NCBI GenBank assembly: GCA_963205035.1
Contig: CAUJII010000135.1
Span: forward strand, 1 to 6,225
Source: Spirochaetota bacterium
Lineage (GTDB): Bacteria > Spirochaetota > Leptospiria > Turneriellales > Turneriellaceae
DNA length: 6,225 bases
Reading direction: 5' to 3'
In this document: in pieces, positions 1 through 4,425 of the stretch
Layout: every line of letters starts with the position of its first letter
How positions within the stretch are numbered: position 1 is the first letter of the stretch
Position numbers and translations under genes: made by a program
Notes under the pieces: generated by a model
Told to the model about the DNA's origin: nothing
Databases searched by the model: none
What the model saw: the letters and a program-made list of their open reading frames with translations, nothing else

Positions 1-709
1 AGCGAACCATACCCTTACCTAAGAGATACATACCGATTAGCTGAAAAGGCGAGGTCACGATATCGACAGGAACAGTGACCGCATACCAGCCGTACATAGC
101 CGCAAGACTAATACGACTGCGCTTCTGCCATTCGATCTCACTCATCACCTCGTTGTAGTCAGACGAGGGCGCTTGGACAAAATAGCTGAGCCCGGTATCG
201 TTTTGCCAGAAGCCGTGCATGGCCATAAAGGTGAAGATATTGGTGAAATCCATCGCCAAGAGCGCATCGGGATACGTTGTCGTGCCAGCTTCAAACCGGT
301 AATAGGTCTTCAGAATTTCTGCAGGCGTGATCTTCTCGCCGGGTTTCAGAAAAAGTATTCTGCGAAATGCCGCATCGTCCATACAGCAGGCATTCTGCTG
401 GATGAGATAAACTTTCTGACCCTGCTCTAAACGCTCGCCGGTTTCGTAAAATCGCATGCCTGCTGCCGACGACTCAATGTTCAGAAGGCGCTTATCCCCG
501 ATCAGCACTGAATCAAACTGCATTACGGCCCGGCCATTCTGCGTAAGCATTTTGCCCGTTAAAATTCGGTAGTTGGCGCCTGAGGTAATTGGCCGGTCAA
601 ACTCATTGATCGGCGAGCGGTACTCGTCTATCGCTTTCGAGTTTCTCATCGTCAGACAACCGGGCAAAACCAGCACCGGCAGCAAAAGGAATAGAAACCC
701 TGGTCGCAT
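1..709 (-). CDS. Putative lipoprotein, 5' part only (3' end outside window)
   Basis: The minus strand is open from an ATG at 709-707 to the window edge, giving 236 codons with no stop. The protein starts MRPGFLFLLLPVLVLPGC: a short basic start, a hydrophobic core and a lipobox LPGC with Cys18 as the predicted lipidation site. This means export and anchoring to the inner or outer membrane. The mature part has mixed alpha/beta character, an adjacent cysteine pair (C108, C109) and a near-terminal stretch (about residues 204-230) containing PVDIVTSPFQLIGMYLL. Many small envelope lipoproteins carry a similar 'P-D-hydrophobic-T-x-P' segment, but I do not recognise the family. No clear Shine-Dalgarno precedes the ATG, but the lipobox spacing fixes the start well. 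The gene diverges from the PH-like gene at 810 across a 100-bp AT-rich gap. The function is unknown. Confidence 0.85.
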   Translation of the reverse strand, partial: MRPGFLFLLLPVLVLPGCLTMRNSKAIDEYRSPINEFDRPITSGANYRILTGKMLTQNGRAVMQFDSVLIGDKRLLNIESSAAGMRFYETGERLEQGQKVYLIQQNACCMDDAAFRRILFLKPGEKITPAEILKTYYRFEAGTTTYPDALLAMDFTNIFTFMAMHGFWQNDTGLSYFVQAPSSDYNEVMSEIEWQKRSRISLAAMYGWYAVTVPVDIVTSPFQLIGMYLLGKGMVR

Positions 710-809
710 TCGCCGGTATTGTGGCGGCCAATAAGCGTGGAAGAAAAATATATTTCTTATAGGCAGCTTATCCGGTCTTCGATTCCTATGACTAACGTAA
801 GGAGAATTT
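710..809. promoter_or_regulatory. Divergent AT-rich intergenic region with likely promoters for both neighbours
   Basis: This 100-bp gap separates two divergent genes and should hold both promoters. It contains a perfect 10-bp palindrome AAATATATTT at 746-755. It also contains TATAAG on the minus strand (756-761), a possible -10 for the lipoprotein gene. I see no convincing -35 box for either direction, so exact promoters are not assigned. A strong ribosome binding site, TAAGGAG at 798-804, lies 5 nt before the plus-strand ATG at 810. Confidence 0.45.
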
Positions 810-1319
810 ATGGGTGATTATTTGGTTTGGATTCTAATTTCTGTTTTCATAGCAGCTGGAACCATCTATCTCTTAAAATCCCGCAAGAGATGTTTGTACA
901 TACACGACCTGCAGCTATTTGAAAATGAACGAAAAGTTTATGAAAACAAAGCGGCAGATTTTTATGCTGTTCCGATATATGGCAGGGCAACTTTTACTTC
1001 GTATGCCATCAGAAAAAAAACTCATATCATTATTACTGACCGGCGCATAATAGCTGCAACCAGAATGTTATTCAGCAATAAATATCTGATAACACATATG
1101 CTTTGGTTTCAGCCCGATGATTCCGCTGTCCGTGAATGTGAAAAAATGAGCGGTGGATTATTTTCTATCGGATATCTAAATTTTCTGGTGAGTGAGAAAA
1201 ATATCAGGACCCAACAAGATAAACAACACGCTTTTCTGGAAATTGTCCCCGAAAAGACCAAAAGTGCCGTGAATACCGAAAATTTCAGGTTGTATGCAGA
1301 TCGTCTCCCGAGTTATTGA
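810..1319 (+). CDS. Membrane-anchored bacterial PH/GRAM-like domain protein, hypothetical
   Basis: A complete 169-residue protein, starting at an ATG with an excellent TAAGGAG ribosome binding site 5 nt upstream. Residues 4-23 form one hydrophobic transmembrane helix, followed by a basic stretch (KSRKR) that suggests the rest faces the cytoplasm. Residues about 33-103 look like a small beta-rich domain. The segment HIIITDRRIIAA (72-83) matches the 'L-x-[IL]-T-D-x-R-[IL]-I' signature strand typical of bacterial PH-like and GRAM-like domains, preceded by an acidic ENER/VYE region as in those domains. Such domains usually bind lipid or mediate protein contacts at membranes; the exact role here is not known. 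The gene is visibly more AT-rich than its neighbours, with many AAA and ATA/ATT codons, and stands alone between a divergent gene and a terminator. That fits an acquired single-gene unit. The domain call is motif-based inference. Confidence 0.75.
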   Translation: MGDYLVWILISVFIAAGTIYLLKSRKRCLYIHDLQLFENERKVYENKAADFYAVPIYGRATFTSYAIRKKTHIIITDRRIIAATRMLFSNKYLITHMLWFQPDDSAVRECEKMSGGLFSIGYLNFLVSEKNIRTQQDKQHAFLEIVPEKTKSAVNTENFRLYADRLPSY

Positions 1320-1322
1320 ATC

Positions 1323-1348
1323 AAAAACCGGGGTACAACCCCGGGTTT
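1323..1348. terminator. Hairpin terminator after the PH-like gene, possibly bidirectional
   Basis: The stem CCGGGGT (1328-1334) pairs perfectly with ACCCCGG (1338-1344) around a 3-nt loop ACA. It begins 8 nt after the stop codon at 1317-1319. The plus-strand exit has a short T run (GTTTC), while the minus-strand exit has five Ts (the A run 1323-1327), so it may end transcription from both sides. Confidence 0.7.
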
Positions 1349-1475
1349 CACACTTCAGGCGATAGTCCGAATTTTTTTCTGTTTCTGAATTGAAATAGAA
1401 AATTGTCCGAACAACCCAGAGCTCTGCGCGCAATCTGTTTTCTTAAATTTACGTTCATGGTGTGCTGATGTTGTT

Positions 1476-1597
1476 AACTCACCCCCTAACCCCCTCTCTT
1501 GGAAAGAGAGGGGGAAAAGAACAGTCTTCCACCCCCTTCTCTTTTCAAGAGAAGGGGGCCGGGGGGATGAGTTCCCGAAGCGGCCAGGGGGTGAGTT
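1476..1597. repeat. Miniature inverted-repeat element with two internal hairpins (122 bp)
   Basis: The ends are a perfect 12-bp inverted repeat: AACTCACCCCCT (1476-1487) and AGGGGGTGAGTT (1586-1597). Inside are two near-identical hairpins. The first is CCCCCTCTCTT (1490-1500) with AAGAGAGGGGG (1504-1514) around GGA. The second is CCCCCTTCTCTT (1532-1543) with AAGAGAAGGGGG (1547-1558) around TTC. A degenerate copy of the right end (GGGGGGATGAGTT, about 1561-1573) precedes the true end. No reading frame of its own is credible. The structure is that of a non-autonomous MITE- or REP-like repeat. No clear target-site duplication is visible. It fills most of the non-coding space between 1320 and the remnant at 1605; the remainder of 1349-1475 shows nothing I can assign. 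Confidence 0.7.
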
Positions 1598-1604
1598 TTC
1601 CCTC

Positions 1605-1778
1605 TCAATACTCCAACACACTCCCCGTCGCGGCGTTGATGGTGGCGAGATATGTCATCGGCAATCCACTCATACTGGTGAAATCGCCACCCGCAGCTAA
1701 TATTTGCCTGCGCATAGCATCTCGCTCTTTTTGCGCCGGCGTGTTGGTAAAGACAGGCTCCCCACGTCTATAAAAGTC
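1605..1778 (-). pseudogene. Gene-like remnant (3' fragment), possibly a 36-aa small ORF
   Basis: Directly behind the stop of the DJ-1-family gene, in another frame, the minus strand is open for 57 codons from an in-frame TAA (complement of 1779-1781) to a TGA at 1605-1607. The reading has ordinary protein character: EPVFTNTPAQKERDAMRRQ, then a segment with SGLPMTYLATINAATGS, ending in VLEY. An internal ATG at 1715-1713 would give a 36-residue protein, but it has no clear ribosome binding site. The look is that of the C-terminal end of a longer protein whose front was lost, bounded on the other side by the inverted-repeat element. The phrase YLATINAATGSVL loosely recalls blades of PQQ-type beta-propellers, but this is too short to assign. 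It could also be non-coding, and its 174 bases overlap the end of the neighbouring gene by 11 bp. Confidence 0.4.
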
Positions 1779-2532
1779 TTAAAAAACCGTTCGCAAAATT
1801 ATACACGTCACCCGGCCAGCGCGCCGAGATATAGTTGCCGTCGGTAACCGTGAAGCCGCGCTTCATTTTATTCGGCGCATCGCGTGCCACGCCGGGCGTG
1901 GGGCCGGGGTGGAAATCCGCCTTGGACGCCAGAGCCGCAGTGACTTCTTCTTCGACCGTCGTTTCGGGATACGTGCGGTAATAGGTGCCGAGCCAGAGTC
2001 GCGTCAGGTTAAACGCCGCCATCTCTTGTTTTTTGAGAAGTGCCGTCGTCTTTCTACCGAAAAGCACCGACTTGCCGTCTTTGCGTTTCGCGCGCGCGGC
2101 CAGCACAACGCCATGGCAGATTGCACCCACCGGCTTTTCCTTCGCAAAAAATGCGGAGGTCACGCGCTGCAGTTCAGGCGCTTCGAGGTAGGTGCGCATT
2201 CCGGGAGCGTGGCCGCCGGGCAGCACGAGGCCATCGAAATCGGTCTCTTTGGTTTTTTCGTAGGGTATCGGCTTCTGAAAGTTTCTCTCTTCGTACATCG
2301 CATGGCAGGCATCAACGGCGTCTTGGCGCGCCATGAGAATTTTTTTGAAGAGCGCAAGTCCCGTGCCATAAAGCATGCGTGCGTCTGCCAGCGCAGGTTT
2401 GCCGCCGGGCGTCGCAAAGTGGACATCCACACCGTTGTTTTTTAGCACCTGCCACGTGATCGCCGCCTCACTCGGGTCGAAGTCATACGAGGGCAGGGGG
2501 ATCAAAACCTTGAGCTTGCGTGGTGCTTTCAT
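1768..2532 (-). CDS. DJ-1/PfpI family (type 1 glutamine amidotransferase-like) protein
   Basis: A complete 254-residue protein of the DJ-1/ThiJ/PfpI superfamily. Visible landmarks in order: beta-1 strand KVLIPLPSYDFDPSE, with Glu22 at the usual position of the conserved acidic residue; TPGG (41-44); DFDGLVLPGGHAPGM (98-112), forming the glycine-rich oxyanion region; and the nucleophile elbow GAICHGV with Cys139 and His140. The C-terminus is DGNYISARWPGDVYNFANGF, the usual closing motif of the family branch that acts as glyoxalase/chaperone-like or amidotransferase-like proteins. Length and motifs are intact, so it is probably functional as a soluble cytoplasmic protein. Families with this layout handle reactive carbonyls or stress, but the substrate cannot be told here. 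No Shine-Dalgarno is evident before the ATG at 2532. The gene stands alone, with repeat-rich DNA on both sides. Confidence 0.92.
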   Translation of the reverse strand: MKAPRKLKVLIPLPSYDFDPSEAAITWQVLKNNGVDVHFATPGGKPALADARMLYGTGLALFKKILMARQDAVDACHAMYEERNFQKPIPYEKTKETDFDGLVLPGGHAPGMRTYLEAPELQRVTSAFFAKEKPVGAICHGVVLAARAKRKDGKSVLFGRKTTALLKKQEMAAFNLTRLWLGTYYRTYPETTVEEEVTAALASKADFHPGPTPGVARDAPNKMKRGFTVTDGNYISARWPGDVYNFANGFLRLL

Positions 2533-2537
2533 GGGCT

Positions 2538-2566
2538 AACTTAGTGGTATTAACATGCGGGGTCAA
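2538..2566 (-). promoter_or_regulatory. Possible promoter of the DJ-1-family gene, suggesting a leaderless mRNA
   Basis: On the minus strand, TTGACC (complement of 2561-2566) is separated by 17 bp from TAAGTT (complement of 2538-2543). The -35 is good and the -10 weak. Transcription would start within a base or two of the ATG at 2532, which fits the lack of a ribosome binding site. This is inference from spacing only. Confidence 0.3.
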
Positions 2567-2639
2567 ACGCATCGTGCTTTTTTCGGACCCACGAGATTCT
2601 GAACCTCTCTTCCGTGTCGGCGTAGAATCTCCGCTACCT

Positions 2640-2773
2640 GACCACCCCGTCACTCGCGCCGCGAGTGCCACCCCTCCGGAGGAGGGGAACTGACTGCTGT
2701 ATATTGCGCTAGAAAAAAACTGCTCCGAAACTTCCCCTCCTGTGGAGGGGGGGCGAGAAGCGACGGGGTGGTC
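2640..2773. repeat. Second miniature inverted-repeat element (134 bp)
   Basis: A perfect 12-bp terminal inverted repeat: GACCACCCCGTC (2640-2651) and GACGGGGTGGTC (2762-2773). Internal hairpins are CACTCGC/GCGAGTG (2651-2657 with 2661-2667), CCCCTCC/GGAGGGG (2671-2677 with 2681-2687, loop GGA) and a second CCCCTCC/GGAGGGG (2734-2740 with 2744-2750, loop TGT). GGAGGGGAA (2681-2689) also pairs with TTCCCCTCC (2732-2740), so the whole element can fold as one long arm. It encodes nothing credible. The design parallels the element at 1476-1597 (C-rich ends around C/G-rich hairpins), but the sequences differ. Confidence 0.7.
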
Positions 2774-2805
2774 TCGTCGGGATTGGGCTCGGAGTTCTAA
2801 TTCCC

Positions 2806-2834
2806 TTGACGGCATGTCGCAAAGCACCTTAAAG
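2806..2834 (+). promoter_or_regulatory. Candidate promoter for the repeat array and tRNA-Arg
   Basis: TTGACG (2806-2811) matches the -35 consensus at five of six positions and is followed after exactly 17 bp by TTAAAG (2829-2834), a weak -10. Transcription would start near 2841, run through both 94-bp units and then the tRNA, giving a leader of about 214 nt. No better promoter is visible closer to the tRNA. The remaining sequence in 2774-2858 shows nothing else. Confidence 0.35.
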
Positions 2835-2858
2835 GCAGAGCCTATTGTGCCAAGAGCG

Positions 2859-3046
2859 CAATACGAGCGCCCGTAGCACCGAAGACGGAGACCTTGCGAT
2901 TCGCAAGACTCATCGCTTCGGTCACAGCTGGAAGACAGCTTCGCTACGGGCACAATACGAGCGCCCGTAGCACCGAAGACGGAGACCTTGCAATTCGCAA
3001 GCCTCATCGCTTCGGTCACAGCTGGAAGACAGCTTCGCTACGGGTG
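2859..3046 (+). repeat. Two tandem 94-bp structured repeats carrying a copy of the tRNA 5' end
   Basis: Units at 2859-2952 and 2953-3046 are exactly 94 bp each and differ at only 4 positions. Each begins with CAATACGAGCGCCCGTAGC, which occurs a third time at 3047-3065, where it is the tRNA leader plus the first 11 tRNA nucleotides. Each unit can fold as a closed three-way junction. For unit 1 the closing stem is GCCCGTAGC (2869-2877) with GCTACGGGC (2943-2951). One branch is ACCGAAG/CTTCGGT (2878-2884 with 2916-2922), topped by CTTGCG/CGCAAG (2893-2898 with 2902-2907). The other branch is AGCTG/CAGCT (2926-2930 with 2936-2940). In unit 2 the closing pair becomes G-T, and one pair of the tip hairpin is lost. 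An inverted 9-mer, TATTGTGCC (2843-2851) and GGCACAATA (2949-2957), also encloses unit 1. Confidence 0.88.
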
Positions 3047-3054
3047 CAATACGA

Positions 3055-3129
3055 GCGCCCGTAGCTCAGCTGGATTAGAGTATCAGACTACGAATCTGAG
3101 GGTCAGAGGTTCGACTCCTCTCGGGCGCA
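3055..3129 (+). tRNA. tRNA-Arg (anticodon ACG)
   Basis: A complete cloverleaf is readable. Acceptor GCGCCCG (3055-3061) pairs with CGGGCGC (3122-3128), discriminator A3129. D stem GCTC (3064-3067) pairs with GAGT (3078-3081). Anticodon stem TCAGA/TCTGA encloses the loop CTACGAA with anticodon ACG at 3090-3092, which reads CGN arginine codons when A34 is deaminated to inosine. T stem AGAGG/CCTCT encloses the loop TTCGACT. The 3' CCA is not encoded (next bases are CAG), so it must be added by a nucleotidyltransferase. The gene is embedded between two different tandem repeat arrays that each reuse one of its ends. Confidence 0.96.
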
Positions 3130-3267
3130 CAGTAACAGGCACCTCGTGTGCCGTGCGCCACCACGGACTTCGTGTCCTAGGGCGCACAAAGACCGGCACC
3201 TCGTGTGCCGTGCGCCTCCATGGACTTCGTGTCCTCGGGCGCACAAACTCAGGTACTTCGTGTGCCG
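3123..3267 (+). repeat. 57-bp tandem repeat array starting inside the tRNA 3' end (2.5 copies)
   Basis: Units start at 3123, 3180 and 3237, an exact 57-bp period; the third stops matching near 3267. Units 1 and 2 differ at about 7 of 57 positions. Every unit begins with GGGCGCAC, which in unit 1 is the last seven tRNA nucleotides plus one base. Within a unit are GGCAC-ctcgt-GTGCC (3138-3142 with 3148-3152) and GGAC-ttcgt-GTCC (3165-3168 with 3174-3177). GTGCGCC (3153-3159) can pair either with GGCGCAC of the tRNA end (3124-3130) or with that of the next unit (3181-3187). The 15-mer GGCACCTCGTGTGCC recurs at 5993-6007, so part of the unit is a dispersed repeat. No T run follows, so it is not a standard terminator. 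Between 3268 and about 3340 I see nothing further. Confidence 0.85.
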
Positions 3268-3339
3268 CCGACCCGCTCCAACCACCAACGCAAGATGCCC
3301 TGTCTCGCCATTGCATTGTCCCCCCCAAAGACGAGTAAC

Positions 3340-3477
3340 TATTACAAAATCTTGTAAATTCACATTTTTTTTGCAAAATCTCACTTTTTTTTCTCAGAAG
3401 TGAGAAAAAAACACGGTTTCTGGGTATTTAATATATAGAGGGGGAGTCAATCCCTCAAAATATCGTGTGGAGAAACC
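3340..3477 (+). promoter_or_regulatory. AT-rich promoter/operator region of the three-gene operon
   Basis: A strongly AT-rich stretch in otherwise GC-balanced DNA. CAAAATCT occurs twice, 29 bp apart (3345-3352 and 3374-3381), and each copy is followed by TCAC and a run of eight T (with an extra A in the first). At 3381-3410, an inverted repeat centred on CTCAGAAGTGAG, with T-run and A-run flanks, can form an 11-bp arm. It has no T run after it on the plus strand, so it is more like an operator than a terminator. TATTTAATATATAG (3425-3438) contains several possible -10 boxes; no clear -35 fits. A weak hairpin GAGGG/CCCTC (3438-3442 with 3452-3456) lies in the leader. The ribosome binding site is GGAG at 3469-3472. 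Confidence 0.5.
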
Positions 3478-4425
3478 ATGGCAAGAGCCAGACTATTATT
3501 CCTTTTTTTAAGTACCTTGAGAGCAATCCACCCGCTCTCTTTGGGGCTGGATCGCGAAACCCCGAGTCGTGCGGGAAAGCGAGCTCTCGAAAGTAGCGCT
3601 TTGGAAATCAAGGGCGACCAAGAAGCGTTCGGCTTTTTTCTGAGGCGGGATAGCGGTAAAGAAAACTATGCGCAAACGAACGCGTTGGGCCTAGTGCATG
3701 CGGTAGTTAAAAATGGCGAGCAGCTTTTCGCATTCGGCGCAGGGGTGCATTTTCAGCACGAGACGCGTTTGAACGAACGCATGCAGAACGGTGTTTTTTC
3801 TCCCGCGTTTGCCTTCTCGTGGACTCACCCCACATTCCAATTTATTTTCGCGGGTGCAGAAAGAATGGCGCGCACGAGTCTTTCGCTATTGAGTGAAATT
3901 TTATTACCCATCGAATGGAACACAGAGTACGAGTTTATCGATAAGCAAACGCCGCGCTGGTCTTTCAATACGTTTGTGTTTCTTGTCTCATGGGGTGGAC
4001 TCACTGCAGGGTTTGAGCCTTTGACAATGCGCACACGCGCGGGGGCTTGGGTCACTCTCGCCGATTCGCTGCGCTTGCGCACGGTAGTTTCTTTTGAAAC
4101 GACACAGAACCTCTTGACGGAGTTCTCTCTTAGCTACACTTTTTCGACAGAGGGCTCACGACCCGTGCAGAAGAGAGTTCAGAAAGAGCGGATGGAAAAA
4201 GACAGCGACGACGAAAGAAGCGAAAGTGGGAGAGCTTCCTCGAAATATAAAAAGAAGCGCAGGGCATTGCCTAAGTCAGTCCCACGGTTTGGGCTCTTGG
4301 TGAAATGGGGACTCGCTCCCGTTGAGGCGCTCAAGTTCGCCAAGACGCACGATGTGTGTGCTCTGAACGCAGCTTCACAAGCGGCCCTTGCGCGAAAGAA
4401 TTGGAGATGCTATGCGAAAAAATAA
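3478..4425 (+). CDS. Exported beta-rich protein with charged linker and two-cysteine tail, unknown function
   Basis: A 315-residue protein; the ATG has GGAG 5 nt upstream. Residues 1-24 (MARARLLFLFLSTLRAIHPL and onward) form a basic, hydrophobic N-terminus that could be a signal peptide, although the Arg and His inside the core make it atypical. Residues about 45-225 consist of alternating hydrophobic/polar strands rich in Phe, Trp and Gly (AFAFSWTHPTFQFIFAG, FNTFVFLVSWGGLTAGFEP, LLTEFSLSYTF), like outer-membrane beta-barrel strands. A highly charged linker follows (about 227-263, including MEKDSDDERSESGR and KYKKKRR). Then comes a compact tail, 271-315, with WGLAPVEALKF, Cys294 and NWRCYAKK containing Cys311. 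The tail reads as a separate small helical module, perhaps disulfide-bonded. The gene overlaps the next one by 14 bp, so the two are likely translated together. I do not recognise the family. Confidence 0.8.
   Translation: MARARLLFLFLSTLRAIHPLSLGLDRETPSRAGKRALESSALEIKGDQEAFGFFLRRDSGKENYAQTNALGLVHAVVKNGEQLFAFGAGVHFQHETRLNERMQNGVFSPAFAFSWTHPTFQFIFAGAERMARTSLSLLSEILLPIEWNTEYEFIDKQTPRWSFNTFVFLVSWGGLTAGFEPLTMRTRAGAWVTLADSLRLRTVVSFETTQNLLTEFSLSYTFSTEGSRPVQKRVQKERMEKDSDDERSESGRASSKYKKKRRALPKSVPRFGLLVKWGLAPVEALKFAKTHDVCALNAASQAALARKNWRCYAKK

Noticed and set aside
1909..2445. Long plus-strand open frame of 178 codons
   Set aside because: It is antisense to the motif-complete DJ-1-family gene and has an Arg/His-rich composition typical of a shadow frame.
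2483..3019. Minus-strand open frame of 178 codons across the repeats
   Set aside because: It runs through the inverted-repeat element and the 94-bp units; the apparent repeated peptide is only the translated DNA repeat, and the start lies inside a repeat.
3055..3245. Phage or island attachment site at the tRNA 3' end
   Set aside because: The 3' end copies (GGGCGCAC at 3180 and 3237) are part of a short tandem array with exact 57-bp period, and no integrase is visible; an att duplication would normally be longer and further away.
2859..3267. CRISPR array
   Set aside because: Repeats are contiguous with no variable spacers, the units are too long (94 and 57 bp), and no cas genes are present.
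3083..3384. Open frames on both strands around the tRNA and 57-bp array
   Set aside because: They cross the tRNA gene and the tandem repeats; the reverse reading with GVEPLTL is the usual spurious translation of a tRNA complement.
3381..3410. Rho-independent terminator after the tRNA array
   Set aside because: The A/T arm has no GC-rich stem and is followed by A, not T, on the plus strand.
4388..4411. Upstream ATG for the barrel-like protein
   Set aside because: It adds eight residues before the signal peptide and lacks a ribosome binding site; the ATG at 4412 has GGAG at proper spacing.
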